Positions 31,861-42,692 of a DNA stretch of 64,000 nucleotides are shown piece after piece (within the stretch, counting starts at the first letter, position 1; every line of letters begins with the position of its first letter). The notes beneath the pieces were generated by a model, which saw only the letters and a list, made by a program, of their open reading frames with translations, was not told the DNA's origin and did no database searches. Source of the stretch: Blattamonas nauphoetae (Eukaryota > Preaxostyla > Oxymonadida); NCBI GenBank assembly GCA_033064195.1, contig JARBJD010000076.1, positions 186,001 through 250,000 of the forward strand. Direction: 5' to 3'. The position numbers and the translations under genes are program-made.

Positions 31861-32934
31861 ATGACTGGTTTAGATTCGAAGATTAACGCCTCCACAGATT
31901 ATACATGTTCTGGTATCTCTTAATCTTGTGTGTCATGTTCTCCAGATTGCTCTTCTTTCCTCAATTGGCAATTCAGTCTCAAAGAATCTGAATCCGAAAA
32001 GGTCGTCGTCTTTCGATCTCTCGTTGCCACTGTGAAGATCCAGCCTTCGCTTGATGTCTCTCTGGAGGCTAAAGCCGTGGAATTTCTAAAATCTGTCAAT
32101 CCGTACGATGACACATCAGCAGATGCTTTTATCACCGGCCTTGCCTCGATTTCTGAAGAATATTTGACAGACTTCGTACAGTCCATGATGGTGCTCTTTT
32201 CTTCACCCAGTCAGGTCATCACCACAGCAACAATGAAGATGCTCAGAACTCTGATCGATTGGTGTTCACCAAAAATCCGCCTTGCCCTCTTCAAAGCTGA
32301 TCTGATCCCTCAACTCATCAACACTCTCAACATACTGTCTCTTTCATTCACGGAAGCAATCGATATCCACACATGTCTCATGAAAACAATCACCAGATCT
32401 CTCTCGCTCACAACTCCGGATGGTCTCCGATACCTCAGAATCACAGATCGCAATGAACAACAATCTGTTCACGAAACGGTTTTGCAGCAAGTTCTGACCT
32501 CTTCGGAGAAGTATATTTGCCATTTGTGTTTAAACCGATTCTCGATCATCGATGGAGACCAATCTTGGGATTTTGTTGATCTCCTCGCCAGACTCCTCCG
32601 AATATGCCCGTATTATCAATCCACAATGGATTTCGTCCTGAATATGCCTGTATTTCTCACGATTCCAAGTTCTTTCACATTCTTCGAAACAGAGAGCTCC
32701 GTCTTTTGGTTTCTGAATGCAATGATCGATGCCCAGCACGAATGGAACGAAACAAGGGGAGAAGGACGACAGATATGGAAGACAGAGAATCAAATGTTGA
32801 GAATGGAGGGCATCGAAGATACGATTGAAGAAAAACTGAGCATCAACCAAAATGCACACTTTGGAAGATGTGTTCTTAGCAACTCGATCAGATGGAACAA
32901 CCTGCTCGGCATGAACATTCCCTGGCGAGGATAG
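31861..32934 (+). pseudogene. 355-aa repeated-family protein (copy 2, one early stop)
   Basis: The box-positioned ATG at 31861 opens a frame that meets TAA at 31921-31923 (codon 21), where the paralogues have Ser after GIS. Beyond it the same frame is intact to 32934 with all family landmarks (SSFLNWQFS, VFRSLVATVKIQPSLDVSLE, KADLIPQLINTLN, NEQQSVHETVLQQVLTSSEK, HLCLNRFSIIDGD, CPYYQSTMDF, MLRMEGIEDTIEEKL, SIRWNNLLGMNIPW). No in-frame ATG exists soon after the stop, so this is a near-intact pseudogene, or it starts at a non-ATG codon. Function as unknown as for copy 1. Confidence 0.7.
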
Positions 32935-33289
32935 AAACAGACAAGAACCAACGATCATTTCGAACTGTGTCTGACTTCTTCCGGACGCCAAACACTGTTT
33001 GTGTGTGATCGTTGTCGGCTTTGGCATCACCTCACGATTCCGATTGCCCGAACGCTTCGGATTCTCTCTCTCAGTCTCGCTCGATGGTCGCCACACTCTC
33101 CTTCATTCTCCTTCGTCGCCACTCTCGCACTGCTCCAAAAGAGAAGTCGTCCATCCTCACCATTCCTCGCAGTTTGTGTTTGCGTGATTGTTACGTGATT
33201 CTTCTCCACAAAGTTACTCTCTTGATGGTTCATTCCAATCGTGCGATGCCATTTCAGAATCGATGATCTCCTTCACTCAGCAACAGGAC

Positions 33290-34030
33290 CTTCAGAAGAC
33301 GATTCGGAAGGATCGGAAGATATCGTCGCCCAATTGATGGCTGGCATTGATGAAAGGATTCGCGATTCTGTTCGCAAACTGTTCAGTCGATGTCCGCCTT
33401 GCCACGTCTCCGCTGCTCCCATCCCTCGAATCCACATCTCTCTGAATGCACTGTCGCTCTCTTATGCACTGCCAGACGATTCCCCCTCTGTCTCCTTCAC
33501 ATCATGAACGATATTCTTTGCCTTGCCACTCCACGTGATCCAGACCGACTCCAAAATGAAAATCCCGACGAACCATGATCAAGGCACAGAATTGACTTTG
33601 AGCAAATTCTGGTTCCATCAGACAGCTGTCTTCGGTACTGGACTCTTATGGATGGAATGATGGAGACCTATCAAAGGGCTTCTCGTTGCTTCTTGCCCAA
33701 CTCATCCTGTGTGAGCATCATTCAACCAACAATGCATTCCGTCCTTTGTATGCCAGTCCATCACACAATTCCGAGTTGTCTGACGTTTCTCGAGAATGAC
33801 GACTCAATCTGGACTCTTATGGATGGAGTGATGGATGGCTGTGAAGAATGGAACGAACAAGGGGGAGATGCCAGTCGATCAGAGAATGCAATTGATGGGT
33901 GAGGATGGGAGGAGTTGAAGTGTGTCTGAACAAAGACTGCACAACCACAAAGAAGAAGACTTTGGAATGACCATCTTTTTCGATTCGATGGACTGGAACA
34001 TCAAACAAGGAATGAAGATACCGCTACTTG
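33290..34030 (+). pseudogene. degenerate member of the 355-aa family
   Basis: Pieces in several frames follow the family order: GIDERIRDSVRKLFSRCP (33340-33400), IHISLNALSLSYA (33430-33470), the VPSD region near 33610, QPTMHSVLCMPVHHTIPSCL near 33720-33790, DDSIWTLMDGVMDGCEEWNE (33800-33860), and a broken C-terminus near 33980-34030. Many frame changes; clearly dead. Confidence 0.5.
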
Positions 34031-34392
34031 AATAGAAACAGACAGGAACCAAACTCCACCATTCAGTGTCCACCATCCCAGCATCTGTGCAGGGATGCTG
34101 GGCGGAGAGATGACACGAGAGCTTCTCCATCAGCCGCCGTCGTGGATGGTTGGAAAGAGAAGGAAGGAGAGGGAATACAGACGCAAATTGAACAGACAGA
34201 ACGAGAAGATTTAGATGCTGTTGCGTCTGCTTGTTCCACTGTTCTCTGACACTCTCAGCTGATCACACACCGTCCAACCTCAACTCCATCGATGATACAT
34301 CAAGCACATCTCACTTGCCACTCCTGTTTTGTTCCGTCGGCTGCTCGTCTGTTGGATGGGTTTTCGGTCGAGTCGCCTGCAGAGTGGCTCAT

Positions 34393-37300
34393 TCATTCCG
34401 ATCTGATCAATCCATTCGAACATTCTCTGCCAATCTCATCCACTTTCTCCAGCTTCACTCGTTCTTGTTCTTGCATCTCATTCAACGATGTCTCCGCCTT
34501 GTTCTTCTGCCGACTGAAGAGAACGATGATGACGACAGCGAAGACCAGAGCGATGAGGAGGCGCACGCCGAGAGGGATCAGCCAGCTCAGAAGTGTCTTC
34601 ATTTCTTTGGACATCGCCTTCTTTTCTGGGTCTTCTGGTTCTGCGTCTGGGGATCCTCAGGTTCAGGCTTTGGTTCGTCTGGTTCCTCTGGAGGCACGTC
34701 CAACGATTTTGGGATGTGGGATGAAAACGGATCGCTCACCACGACGGGAATGGAGTTGCTTGCAGAAGTGAGGATGACAGACTTGATTGCAAACGTCGTG
34801 TCGTGTGTGAGAATTCTGTCGTCACCAACCACAACGAACTCGTCTGTCTCAGCTGTCGTTGCTGGAGATTCGACCACAACTGTGAACACCGCATCCCTCC
34901 CCCTCTCCTCCACATCGATGTCGTACTTCATGATGTGTACAGACACAGATACCGGCAGTGGGGCGATGGGAGTGGTGAATGGGATTTGGTGTGAGTCTGA
35001 CGTCTTCCTCTGTTGATCCGTCCTCGTCGATCCACACCACTCTCCTCACTCCGTATTCTGTCGACCATTCCAAGTTGTCTTCCCCGTTCGATGGAGACAG
35101 AGATGCTGTTCCGATCAGAGTCTTCCTGCCGGAGCGTGTCAGCATGATGTTCGTTTTCGTCCCTTCCATCTCACTCAACCAGCATCCACTATCTCCCTTC
35201 CTCCAAACTGATCCCCCTCAACACAATCTCTGTTGTGTCGATCTCTTTCAGTCGAATGAACTTGTTCCATTGGTTTGTGTTGCACTCGGAAGAACTCCTT
35301 TCGCTCCGCTCGAAACGACGACTGTTCCGACTTTGGACACTTTGGACGGATCTTCAAACACGACATGGACGAGACGAGGACCATTCGATCGCTCAGCAGC
35401 ACTCCCATTGTTCCCTCGATTGCTTGATGTGTCTCGACCATCCTCCGTCCCTCCCGACGCCCTCCCACTCCCCTCTGCCTCCCCCCTCACCACACTCGGT
35501 GTAGCCTGTGCTTGTGGCTGTTCGTTCGAAGCGCACGCAATGCTCGCCTCGACTGTCTTCCTCCTTCGCTTTCTTTGACTCGTCGTCGAGTTCTTCACCA
35601 TCCCCTCCTCTCTTCCTTCGTCACCCAAGACTTCTCTCCAAGCGGGACTGCGAGCGAGAGAAGGACGAAGAATGTGGAATGTCTGAGTGAGACTGAAAGT
35701 GGTGGAGAACGAACACAGCCGAAATGGATGGGTTGGGATGCATCGTGTTCCTGGCTCGGCAGGCGATGACATTGTTTGTGGACAGTGCTGTGGGCACGTG
35801 GGTCGTGGGAGATGAGAATCATTTACTCGGCGTTGTGGCTGGTGGATGTGTGGAGGGGAAAGAGAGGATGAGATATTTCGAGACGCAAAAGTGACTGTTC
35901 ATGTTTGAAGCGGATGGGTACTGACACGTTGGACTGGGTTAAGTATAGGCGCAGATCCGATTTTCGCTACGCGCAGATCTAAAAAAAGGGATACACGCAG
36001 ATCCAAATGGATACGCGCAGATCCAAAACAATGCTTGTTCTTTTCGAATATCTATCTCGTTTTTGTCTCAAAAAACCTCACCATTGATCGATTGTTTCTT
36101 AATTTCCTTTCAGAATAACAATTGGATTGAAAAAACTTATGAATCGAGCAGGGTGGTTCCAAAAAACGAGACAGTCGCATTTTGCGATTTAAAGTTGAGA
36201 TTTTGGAAGTGATATTCAGAATTCTGGCTTTGTTCCATGATTATGTTCATTGACCCGACTACTGGGACAAAGACCAAGGATTGCGGAGGATTTTTGCCTT
36301 CGAAAGTGATGATGACAGAGTTGATAATATGGTGCTTTCTATTGTATTATGAAGATCGAAAAGTGGAGAGGGTTTGGCTGAATGGTTGTTTGGGAGATTT
36401 GGAGAGGAGTGAGTGGAGGGTGACCGTGATGTCGTCGTCGTGGATGCGTGAGACACGTGTTGGACTGAGCAGGCTGTAGCGAGGAGAGGAGAGGCGAGCG
36501 GGTGAGAAGGAGACGGCAGAAGGGATTTGGAAGGCGTTGATGGAAAGTGGGGTGATCGGAGTGCGGTGCGAGGCTGTCTGATTTTAAGGCGAGATCTCCT
36601 CCTTCTGCGGGTGTCCTTCCGAAGATTCTGATTCGTGAATCCCGTCATCTGCGTGTCTGTCTGTTCTTGTTCGTGTGGTGTGTGTTCTGCTGGTGTGCGC
36701 GACCTCTCTTCTCGATGTCTGACCCGTCTCTTCTTCCCTCCGCTCCAACGTCTTCGCATTTTCTTGGATTTCAGGAAGAGCATGATGCTCGCCGTGGGCT
36801 TCTGATTTTGCTGTTGTGGGTGGAGTTTCGGAGAATGGGATGGCGAGCGGAGGGAGAACGGGGAGTGCAGTTGGCGTGCCTTGAATAGGCCTTTGACAAG
36901 AGTTCATTCAACAAAATGACATACTGGCGAACCTCATCGAGTTTCAGTGTTTGAGCTTGGGCTTGTTGGAGGCGGAGAGGATGCTTCTGTTTCTTCCGTT
37001 CGACATCGTCCTGATGAGCAGCGGGAGAGATTGATGGAGAGATCATTGATCTGTCAACCTCCCGTGAATCTGGAGAAAGAAGCTCTTTTCCTTCATTTTG
37101 GGTAGATTTCCCGCGATTTTGAGCTCCGTGGTCCGGATCCGCATTCTTCTGTTTTTGCGATGGTTCTTTTGTCTTCGTGGGTGGGCAGGATACTGAACAG
37201 TGCCTTCTTCCGTTGAGTCCCATGCGTGGATGGGTGTGAGAGGAGAGATCGCCATGCCAGTGTCATTCTCTTTGATGTTCGCCAGTTTCTTGTGAGTGTC

Positions 37301-38197
37301 CCTGATTATCGTTTTTGGATCATTTCCTCTACTCTTTCTGGTACCACTGAGCAGGAAATGCTTTTCGACTCTGATAGCTGCGGAAAATAGCCTGCTTTGT
37401 CCAGATCCATGCCAGACATCACGGCTTTCATAAGTTGTGTTGTGTTCTGTCTGAACTGACATTTGATGAATGCCACAAACGAGTACAGAATCAGAAATCA
37501 TCACTCCATGGTTGAGCTCGAACAGAAAAGAAATGCAGATGTGTTGATAAGAGGACAAGGATGGTAATCGGGATCAGACACTGAATAGCCTGAAGGGTGA
37601 CTCATGTGCAAGAAAATGGAAAAAGATGGTCATTCTGTGTCAATTACAGATCAACCCAACTAATATCGAGGAAGGATAAGAAGTCGAGATTATTGAAAGA
37701 ATACGGGTGATGGTAAGATCAACACAGTCATGTGAAGATGTGACAAATTTTGATTTGCGAAGAGTTTTCGAGAGTCAAAGCGAATTGTGAGCATTCAGAG
37801 TGAAATGTCATGAAATGGCAAGAGTAAACACAAAAAAAGCAAGAAATATTTTAGATCTGCGTGTATCCATTTGGATCTGCGCGTATCCAAAAAAATAGAT
37901 CTGCGCGTAGCGAAAATCGGATCTGCGCCTATACTTAACCGTTGGACTGTGACATCTGTATCGCCTGCGTGCATCGTCCCGTAATCGCTGCTCCTTCACA
38001 ATTGGGGCGAGGTGTCGGTGGTGAGTGGCGAAGATGAATGACTGTCTCTCAGCGGTCGGGAGTCCAAATTGAGATTTCAGGAGGACGAACACTGTTTGGC
38101 AGGATGGATCAAGTGTGCTGACATCTGGACTGGGAAGGATGTGAAACTGGACTTGAGTGAAAACAGCGACAGGAATGATTGTTGTGCACATCGCCAT
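34393..38197 (-). pseudogene. beta-helix type surface protein, split by a MULE-like element
   Basis: On the minus strand, downstream of the element: a coding block with RLVHVVFEDPSKVSKVGTVV (near 35300-35380), RRVVWIDEDGSTEEDVRL (34990-35060), VHIMKYDIDVEERGRDAVFT (34880-34940) and a linker rich in Pro/Glu (PEEPDEPKPEPEDP). The last exon-like frame is 34393-34614, with MSKEMKTLLSWLIP and a membrane span (RLLIALVFAVVIIVLF), then a charged tail ending at 34393. This order (ectodomain, acidic linker, span, short tail) is the usual C-terminus of these proteins. The 37941-38197 segment upstream reads into the same strand; removing the element at 35937-37940 and one duplication keeps its frame open for about 35 codons. 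Other frame changes mark it as a pseudogene. Confidence 0.55.
35937..37940. mobile_element. 2.0-kb MULE-like element, 9-bp target duplication
   Basis: Both ends begin GGTTAAGTATAGGCGCAGAT on their own strand, and the terminal inverted repeats extend about 90 bp (35937-36028 and 37849-37940) with GCGCAGATC repeats inside. The flanks are GTTGGACTG at 35928-35936 and 37941-37949, an exact 9-bp duplication, typical of Mutator-like elements. No transposase motif is found; the interior has coding-like minus-strand pieces (for example LKLDEVRQYVILLNELLSKA near 36900-36960 and the 37043-37558 frame) that look like captured gene sequence. It is therefore a non-autonomous, Pack-MULE-like candidate. Near-identical ends suggest a fairly recent insertion. 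Confidence 0.9.
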
Positions 38198-38372
38198 TCG
38201 CTGGACAGTTGGAAGGTGATTCGAACACGCCCATCAGAAATGCGCTGTCGACAGACTGATTGGAAGGGATGGATGAGAACCGTGAAAACCGGCAAACGAT
38301 GACGTCTGGATCTCTTCTTCTTCCTTTTCAACGTCCATCTCATCTTCTTCTCTTTCTTTGATGCTTTGTTCT

Positions 38373-38385
38373 GACCCATAACGAG
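38373..38385 (+). promoter_or_regulatory. GACCCATMACGA box, copy 4
   Basis: GACCCATAACGAG lies 24 nt before ATG 38410. A CATCTCA plus TTCTTTCT tract precedes it. Confidence 0.6.
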
Positions 38386-38409
38386 AGTCTTGTCTCCAAA
38401 ACTTTCGAA

Positions 38410-39483
38410 ATGGGCAATGTAATCTTTAAAAACGGTCATTCTTCAAGTACCGCACGCTCTGGTATCTCTTCTTACTACTTTTCATGTTTTACAGACTGTT
38501 CACCTTTCCTGAATTGGAACGAAGAAGAACTTGAATCTGAAGACGAAGTTTCCGGAATCTATCGATCTCTAGTGGCCACTGTGAAGTTAAAACCTACTCT
38601 TGATGACTCTCTGGAAGCGAAGACTGTGAAATTTCTCGAATCTTTGGATCCAAAGTATCCAGAAGTAATTGATGCTCTTCTGAGCAACCATGGACGAACA
38701 ACTGATGAATCTTTGACCAATTTCGTACAATCCATTGTGGTGCTCATTTCCACGCCAAATCGTGTCATCACCGCAGCAGCAATGACGATGCTCGAGAATC
38801 TGATCTTGTGGTGTTCACAGAACATCCGACTTGCACTCGTTAAAGCTGATTTGATCCCTCAGCTCATCAACACTCTCAATCCACTGTCTCTTTCATTCAC
38901 GGAAGCAATCAATATCCACGACTGTCTCTTCTCAATCATCACTTATTCAATCTCGCACGCATCTTCGGATGGTCTCGCACGACTCGGAATTGAAGATGGG
39001 CATGAGCAACAAGCTGTTCGCGAGACGGTTTTTCAGCAAGTTCTGACCCCTTCTGAGAAGTATATATGTCATTTGTGCATGAACCGATATTCGATCATCG
39101 AAGGTGACCAATCAAGGCGTTTTCTGGAGCTCCTTGCCCAACTCCTCGAAATATGTCCATATTATCAACCCACAATGGAATTTGTTCTTCATATGCCAGT
39201 CGTTCCAACGATTCCAAGTTGTCTCACATTCTTCGAATTTGAACGCTCAATGTTTTGGTTTCTGAATGCAATGATCGATGCCCAGCGGTATTGGAACGAG
39301 ACGAGGGGATCTGTGCAACAATTGTGGAAGACAGTGCATCGATTGTTGAGAATGGAGGGCATCGAAGATGGGATCGAAGCAAAGCTGCAGAACGACCAGA
39401 ACGAGTACAATGGAAGATGGATTGTTGCCTTCTCGATCGACTGGAACAACCTGCAGGGCATGAACGTTCCGAAACATGAATAG
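38410..39483 (+). CDS. 357-aa repeated-family protein (copy 4, intact)
   Basis: Intact member. It starts MGNVIFKNGHSS at the ATG set by the upstream box, then SPFLNWNEEELESEDE, IYRSLVATVKLKPTLDDSLE, FVQSIVVLISTPN, KADLIPQLINTLNPLSLSF, HEQQAVRETVFQQVLTPSEK, HLCMNRYSIIEGD, CPYYQPTMEFVLHMPV, LLRMEGIEDGIEAKLQND, and ends with NLQGMNVPKHE. Gly2 after Met, with polar residues following, again allows N-myristoylation. It is followed by the conserved 3' flank (39484-39690). Codon use and intactness argue for an expressed gene. Function unknown. Confidence 0.75.
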   Translation: MGNVIFKNGHSSSTARSGISSYYFSCFTDCSPFLNWNEEELESEDEVSGIYRSLVATVKLKPTLDDSLEAKTVKFLESLDPKYPEVIDALLSNHGRTTDESLTNFVQSIVVLISTPNRVITAAAMTMLENLILWCSQNIRLALVKADLIPQLINTLNPLSLSFTEAINIHDCLFSIITYSISHASSDGLARLGIEDGHEQQAVRETVFQQVLTPSEKYICHLCMNRYSIIEGDQSRRFLELLAQLLEICPYYQPTMEFVLHMPVVPTIPSCLTFFEFERSMFWFLNAMIDAQRYWNETRGSVQQLWKTVHRLLRMEGIEDGIEAKLQNDQNEYNGRWIVAFSIDWNNLQGMNVPKHE

Positions 39484-39890
39484 AGACAGACAAAATCCAG
39501 CGATCGTTTCAACCTGTTTCTGACTTCTTTTGGACATCTAACACTGTGTATGTGTGATCGTTGTCGTCTTTGGCATCACCTCATTGTTTGGTTTGCGGGA
39601 AAGATTTGGATTCTCTCTCGCCAGTCTCGCTCGATGGTCGCCACACTCTCCTTCTCCTTCGCTGCCACTCTCGCACTGCTCATTTATCAAGGACAATACG
39701 TCAATCCATCAAGAATATCAATTGATCAAAGAACAAGAGGAACACCAAATGACGCAAGAACAACTGCAGAAGCAATCGCACACACGTCAAAGCAACACCA
39801 TCCAACTTCAGTTGTTGGAAGAAGAACTCTCGACTGTGGAGGAAGCCTGCTCAAATAATTGGAGCATCACCAAACGATTCAAGTTGATCC

Positions 39891-40670
39891 TCATCTGTTA
39901 TTCCCTCTATAGAACCTCACCATCACACGCTGGGCAGCGTCGGTGCAGAAGTGGGAGTCGTGATAATCGGAGAGGAGCCGATCCGCTTCGAGTTGATCCT
40001 CAAACCCGGCCTCGTTCAGCCTTCCCATCAACACCTTCCCAACCGCCGCCTTCTCTGCACTCATCCCCCACTCCTCCCAAATGTTGACCATGTCGGTGTC
40101 GAAATATGCGTGTCCAAAATAAGACACATCCGAGTGGATCAGCATGATGAGAGCGGAAGGAACACCCACAGCACAGACCTGTTCGAGAGCAGCTGGGAAC
40201 GACACAGCGACACCGAACAGTTGTTTGAGATAGACACTCACAGCTCGACGGAAGGGACGGGAGTCGAGGCGAGGGATGAAGTGGATGGCTGTTTGGAGAT
40301 ACGGTTGGAAGCAGTCGAGAACTTGCTCGGTGACGAGGGATTCTGTGTTTGCTTCTCGATCGGCAGCGAAGAGCGCACGTTCCTGTCGGCCCGGAATGGT
40401 CATCAGCCAAACCAGATTGTCCAGCATGTCGATAGGAGACGTGTGGAACTCACATTCTGTGATCGGGACAGACTGCGGTTGAACGGTGGCTGACAGCGTG
40501 GGGAGGAGAGACGAGTTCAGAATGTCCAGTCGATGCCGAGAGATGCTTTGCGAGAGGTTCCGCACGCGATGAACAACGTGGAAGTAGACCGATTGCGACG
40601 AAAGCTGCAGAACACGTTCCATCGTCGACAGAAAGTGTCCCACGGTGTCCTCACTGTCGGGGAAGAACAA
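39891..40670 (-). CDS. 259-aa hypothetical protein, possible distant member of the family
   Basis: An open frame of good coding composition on the opposite strand to its neighbours: SEDTVGHFLSTMERVLQL, VHRVRNLSQSISRHRLDIL, CFQPYLQTAIHFIPRLD, VPSALIMLIHSDVSYFGHAY, VLMGRLNEAGFEDQLEADRL, AQRVMVRFYRGNNR. The order (VPS..., FED-x-L-E near the C-terminus, then a final hydrophobic/basic strand) parallels the C-terminal half of the 355-aa family, but identity is low. The frame appears open further upstream, with a TGA near 40712, so the N-terminus may be missing. It lies between copy 4 and the zinc-finger genes. Function unknown. Confidence 0.5.
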   Translation of the reverse strand: MFFPDSEDTVGHFLSTMERVLQLSSQSVYFHVVHRVRNLSQSISRHRLDILNSSLLPTLSATVQPQSVPITECEFHTSPIDMLDNLVWLMTIPGRQERALFAADREANTESLVTEQVLDCFQPYLQTAIHFIPRLDSRPFRRAVSVYLKQLFGVAVSFPAALEQVCAVGVPSALIMLIHSDVSYFGHAYFDTDMVNIWEEWGMSAEKAAVGKVLMGRLNEAGFEDQLEADRLLSDYHDSHFCTDAAQRVMVRFYRGNNR

Positions 40671-41243
40671 AGTGAAGGGCGATGTTTTGGAGGTCTTGTT
40701 TTGAACAGTCGGAGATCAACTTTGGTTTGACGAACGCTGCTTCACCATTTCCCAACCTGGCGAATCCATTGGATATGAGGTTGTCCGCCTCCTCTTCTCT
40801 TGTCTCATTTTCTCAGACTCTGTCAATATCAACAGACATGGATGAAGTTTGACGACACTTCGCCACTGTTGCGGTGGACCTCAGGCAGTGTCTTGAACTG
40901 AACTGACAGGACCCATCACCTCTCAAAACGTGCACCTATTGATGACTGGATGAAAGAACCGAAACGGTAGACACGCCGAATGAGGCCTCGGATATTATTT
41001 CAGAATTGTTCCTTCAACTGACATCCACAAACTGTGATAATTCAGACATTTCAACAAGCCCCAGAATTCAGCCATGGTCTTTTGAGAGAAAAGTTTACCA
41101 AAAAGTCGCTGTGCCAAAATGGAGCGGTCAACTCGACACTTTCGAGTGTGTTCCACCATCGATTGACGGATTTTCGAGTTCATTCTGAGTGCATAAAATA
41201 TGTTCAAGAAAGGTCTTATTATTCATGTATCTACTCGTCAGTG
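40671..41243. other. no gene seen
   Basis: Short frames on both strands with no coding signal; a few bases of the 40671-40750 stretch may be the decayed 5' part of the gene at 39891-40670. Confidence 0.4.
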
Positions 41244-42692
41244 TCATGGAAGTGGGAAGAAGGAGAAAAACTCAAAGTCATCACAATCACCATCCTCTCC
41301 TCTTTCCTGCTCTTTGAGTGTCGGACTGCGGAAAGGCGTCCCATCGTCCCAATCGAAGTTGTCATCTCCTTCCGATCCACTGCTTGTCCGCGGTTCCTTG
41401 TTCACTTCAACTTGTTCGGTGTCAGCTGCCGAAACGCATTCTGAGCGCAGCCACGACGAGCTCACAACAAGACGAGACTTGTTCGACGGAAGAGCGTCTT
41501 CCTCACTCCCAATCACTTCGCGCAACTGTTGAATGGCTACTTGGTCGCGTGCTCTTCGAGCTGTCTCTTCTCTGGTGGGAGGGACAAGCATGGACCAGTG
41601 ATGCGGATTCTCATCCATCCACCACTCTGCGTCTCTGGCTTCCCTGTCTGCCGCGACCAGGTCCAACTGCCTCTCGTTTTCTTCAAGTCGTGACAGAACA
41701 GTTTCGGCCATCTCACACAAGTCGATCGTGTTCACTTCGCTTCCACACTCGCAGACGCCCAGATGTGTCCGATTCACAATCTCAATCGATTCGTCTTCTG
41801 TCACCATCCCTCTTCCCTCCCACAACACCAGCTCCTCGTCTACAATCACACGCAATGCTCTGCCAATCATGACATCGAAGAAGAATCAGAACGAGAGATG
41901 AGAGAAGAGCGAAGACCCACCTGATAAAGATGACACAAGTTCCATCAGCATCCAATCCATCCTCCGCCACGCAGTTCCCACACTCCAAACAACGCCGAAT
42001 CAGACGGCTCGGGAGAGGAGAGAGCGACGTGTCCAGATAAACTCCATCAGAGCGAGTGAAGACAGCCGCAGACCACGCTTCGGATACAACCACACCACTT
42101 CTGAAGAAGAGAGAAGGAATAAGAATCAGAGAGAAGGAGAGGAAGGGAGGAAAGAGAAAAAAGAGAAAGTGAAGATACATGACAGCGACGAGTTCGTTCG
42201 GATTCACTACACCTTCCACAAAAACTCCAACTGACGCACTGAACCCAGTCAGGAAGGGATGGTGAGAGCGAGCGAGCACGAGATTGAAGGGATGGCTGAG
42301 ACGAGGACCAAGAACAGCACCTGCGAAGATCACAACGAGAGAGGCAGACACGACCCATCTGGAAACAGAGAAGTGTGGTGAAGCACGATCGACAACTCGC
42401 CAGGGAAGAGCAGCTCGGCCAGAGCAGGCGGGGACAGCTCACCGAAGCACGTGTCGCATAGGAACTTCCTGCGAAGAGCGGAGAAGAGAGGAGAGAGAAT
42501 CAGAATCAAAACAGACACACTCCAAGTCCATCCCATGAATCGCCGATGCAGCAAAGAGTGAACACTGCAAAGCACACGACGCGTGGCAGAACGCCCCACA
42601 CTTCACACACATCAGCCCTGCACACATCACACAGAAGAACACACACCGTCGTCCATCCTTGAGGCCAACGAGCAGAAGCCGCAGATTGGCAT
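41244..42692 (-). CDS. probable multi-exon gene with Cys-rich zinc-binding N-terminus
   Basis: Minus-strand coding blocks are separated by pyrimidine-rich gaps ending in CAG. Block 1 starts at ATG 42692 (MPICGFCSLASRMDD). If a 29-nt intron at 42618-42646 is removed it continues GLMCVKCGAFCHASCALQC, giving CxxC...CxxC...CHxxC spacing like a B-box or PHD-type finger. Later blocks read KFLCDTCFGELSPPALAELL (about 42400-42470), SAAVFTRSDGVYLDTSLSPL and CLECGNCVAEDGLDADGTC (about 41930-42070). The last block, 41244-41850, begins ALRVIVDEELVLWEGRGM, has a long charged region and ends DDFEFFSFFPLP. Not all splice phases could be resolved. Its first codons overlap the end of the C2H2 frame (42627-43688). 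Function unknown; perhaps a regulatory zinc protein. Confidence 0.5.
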
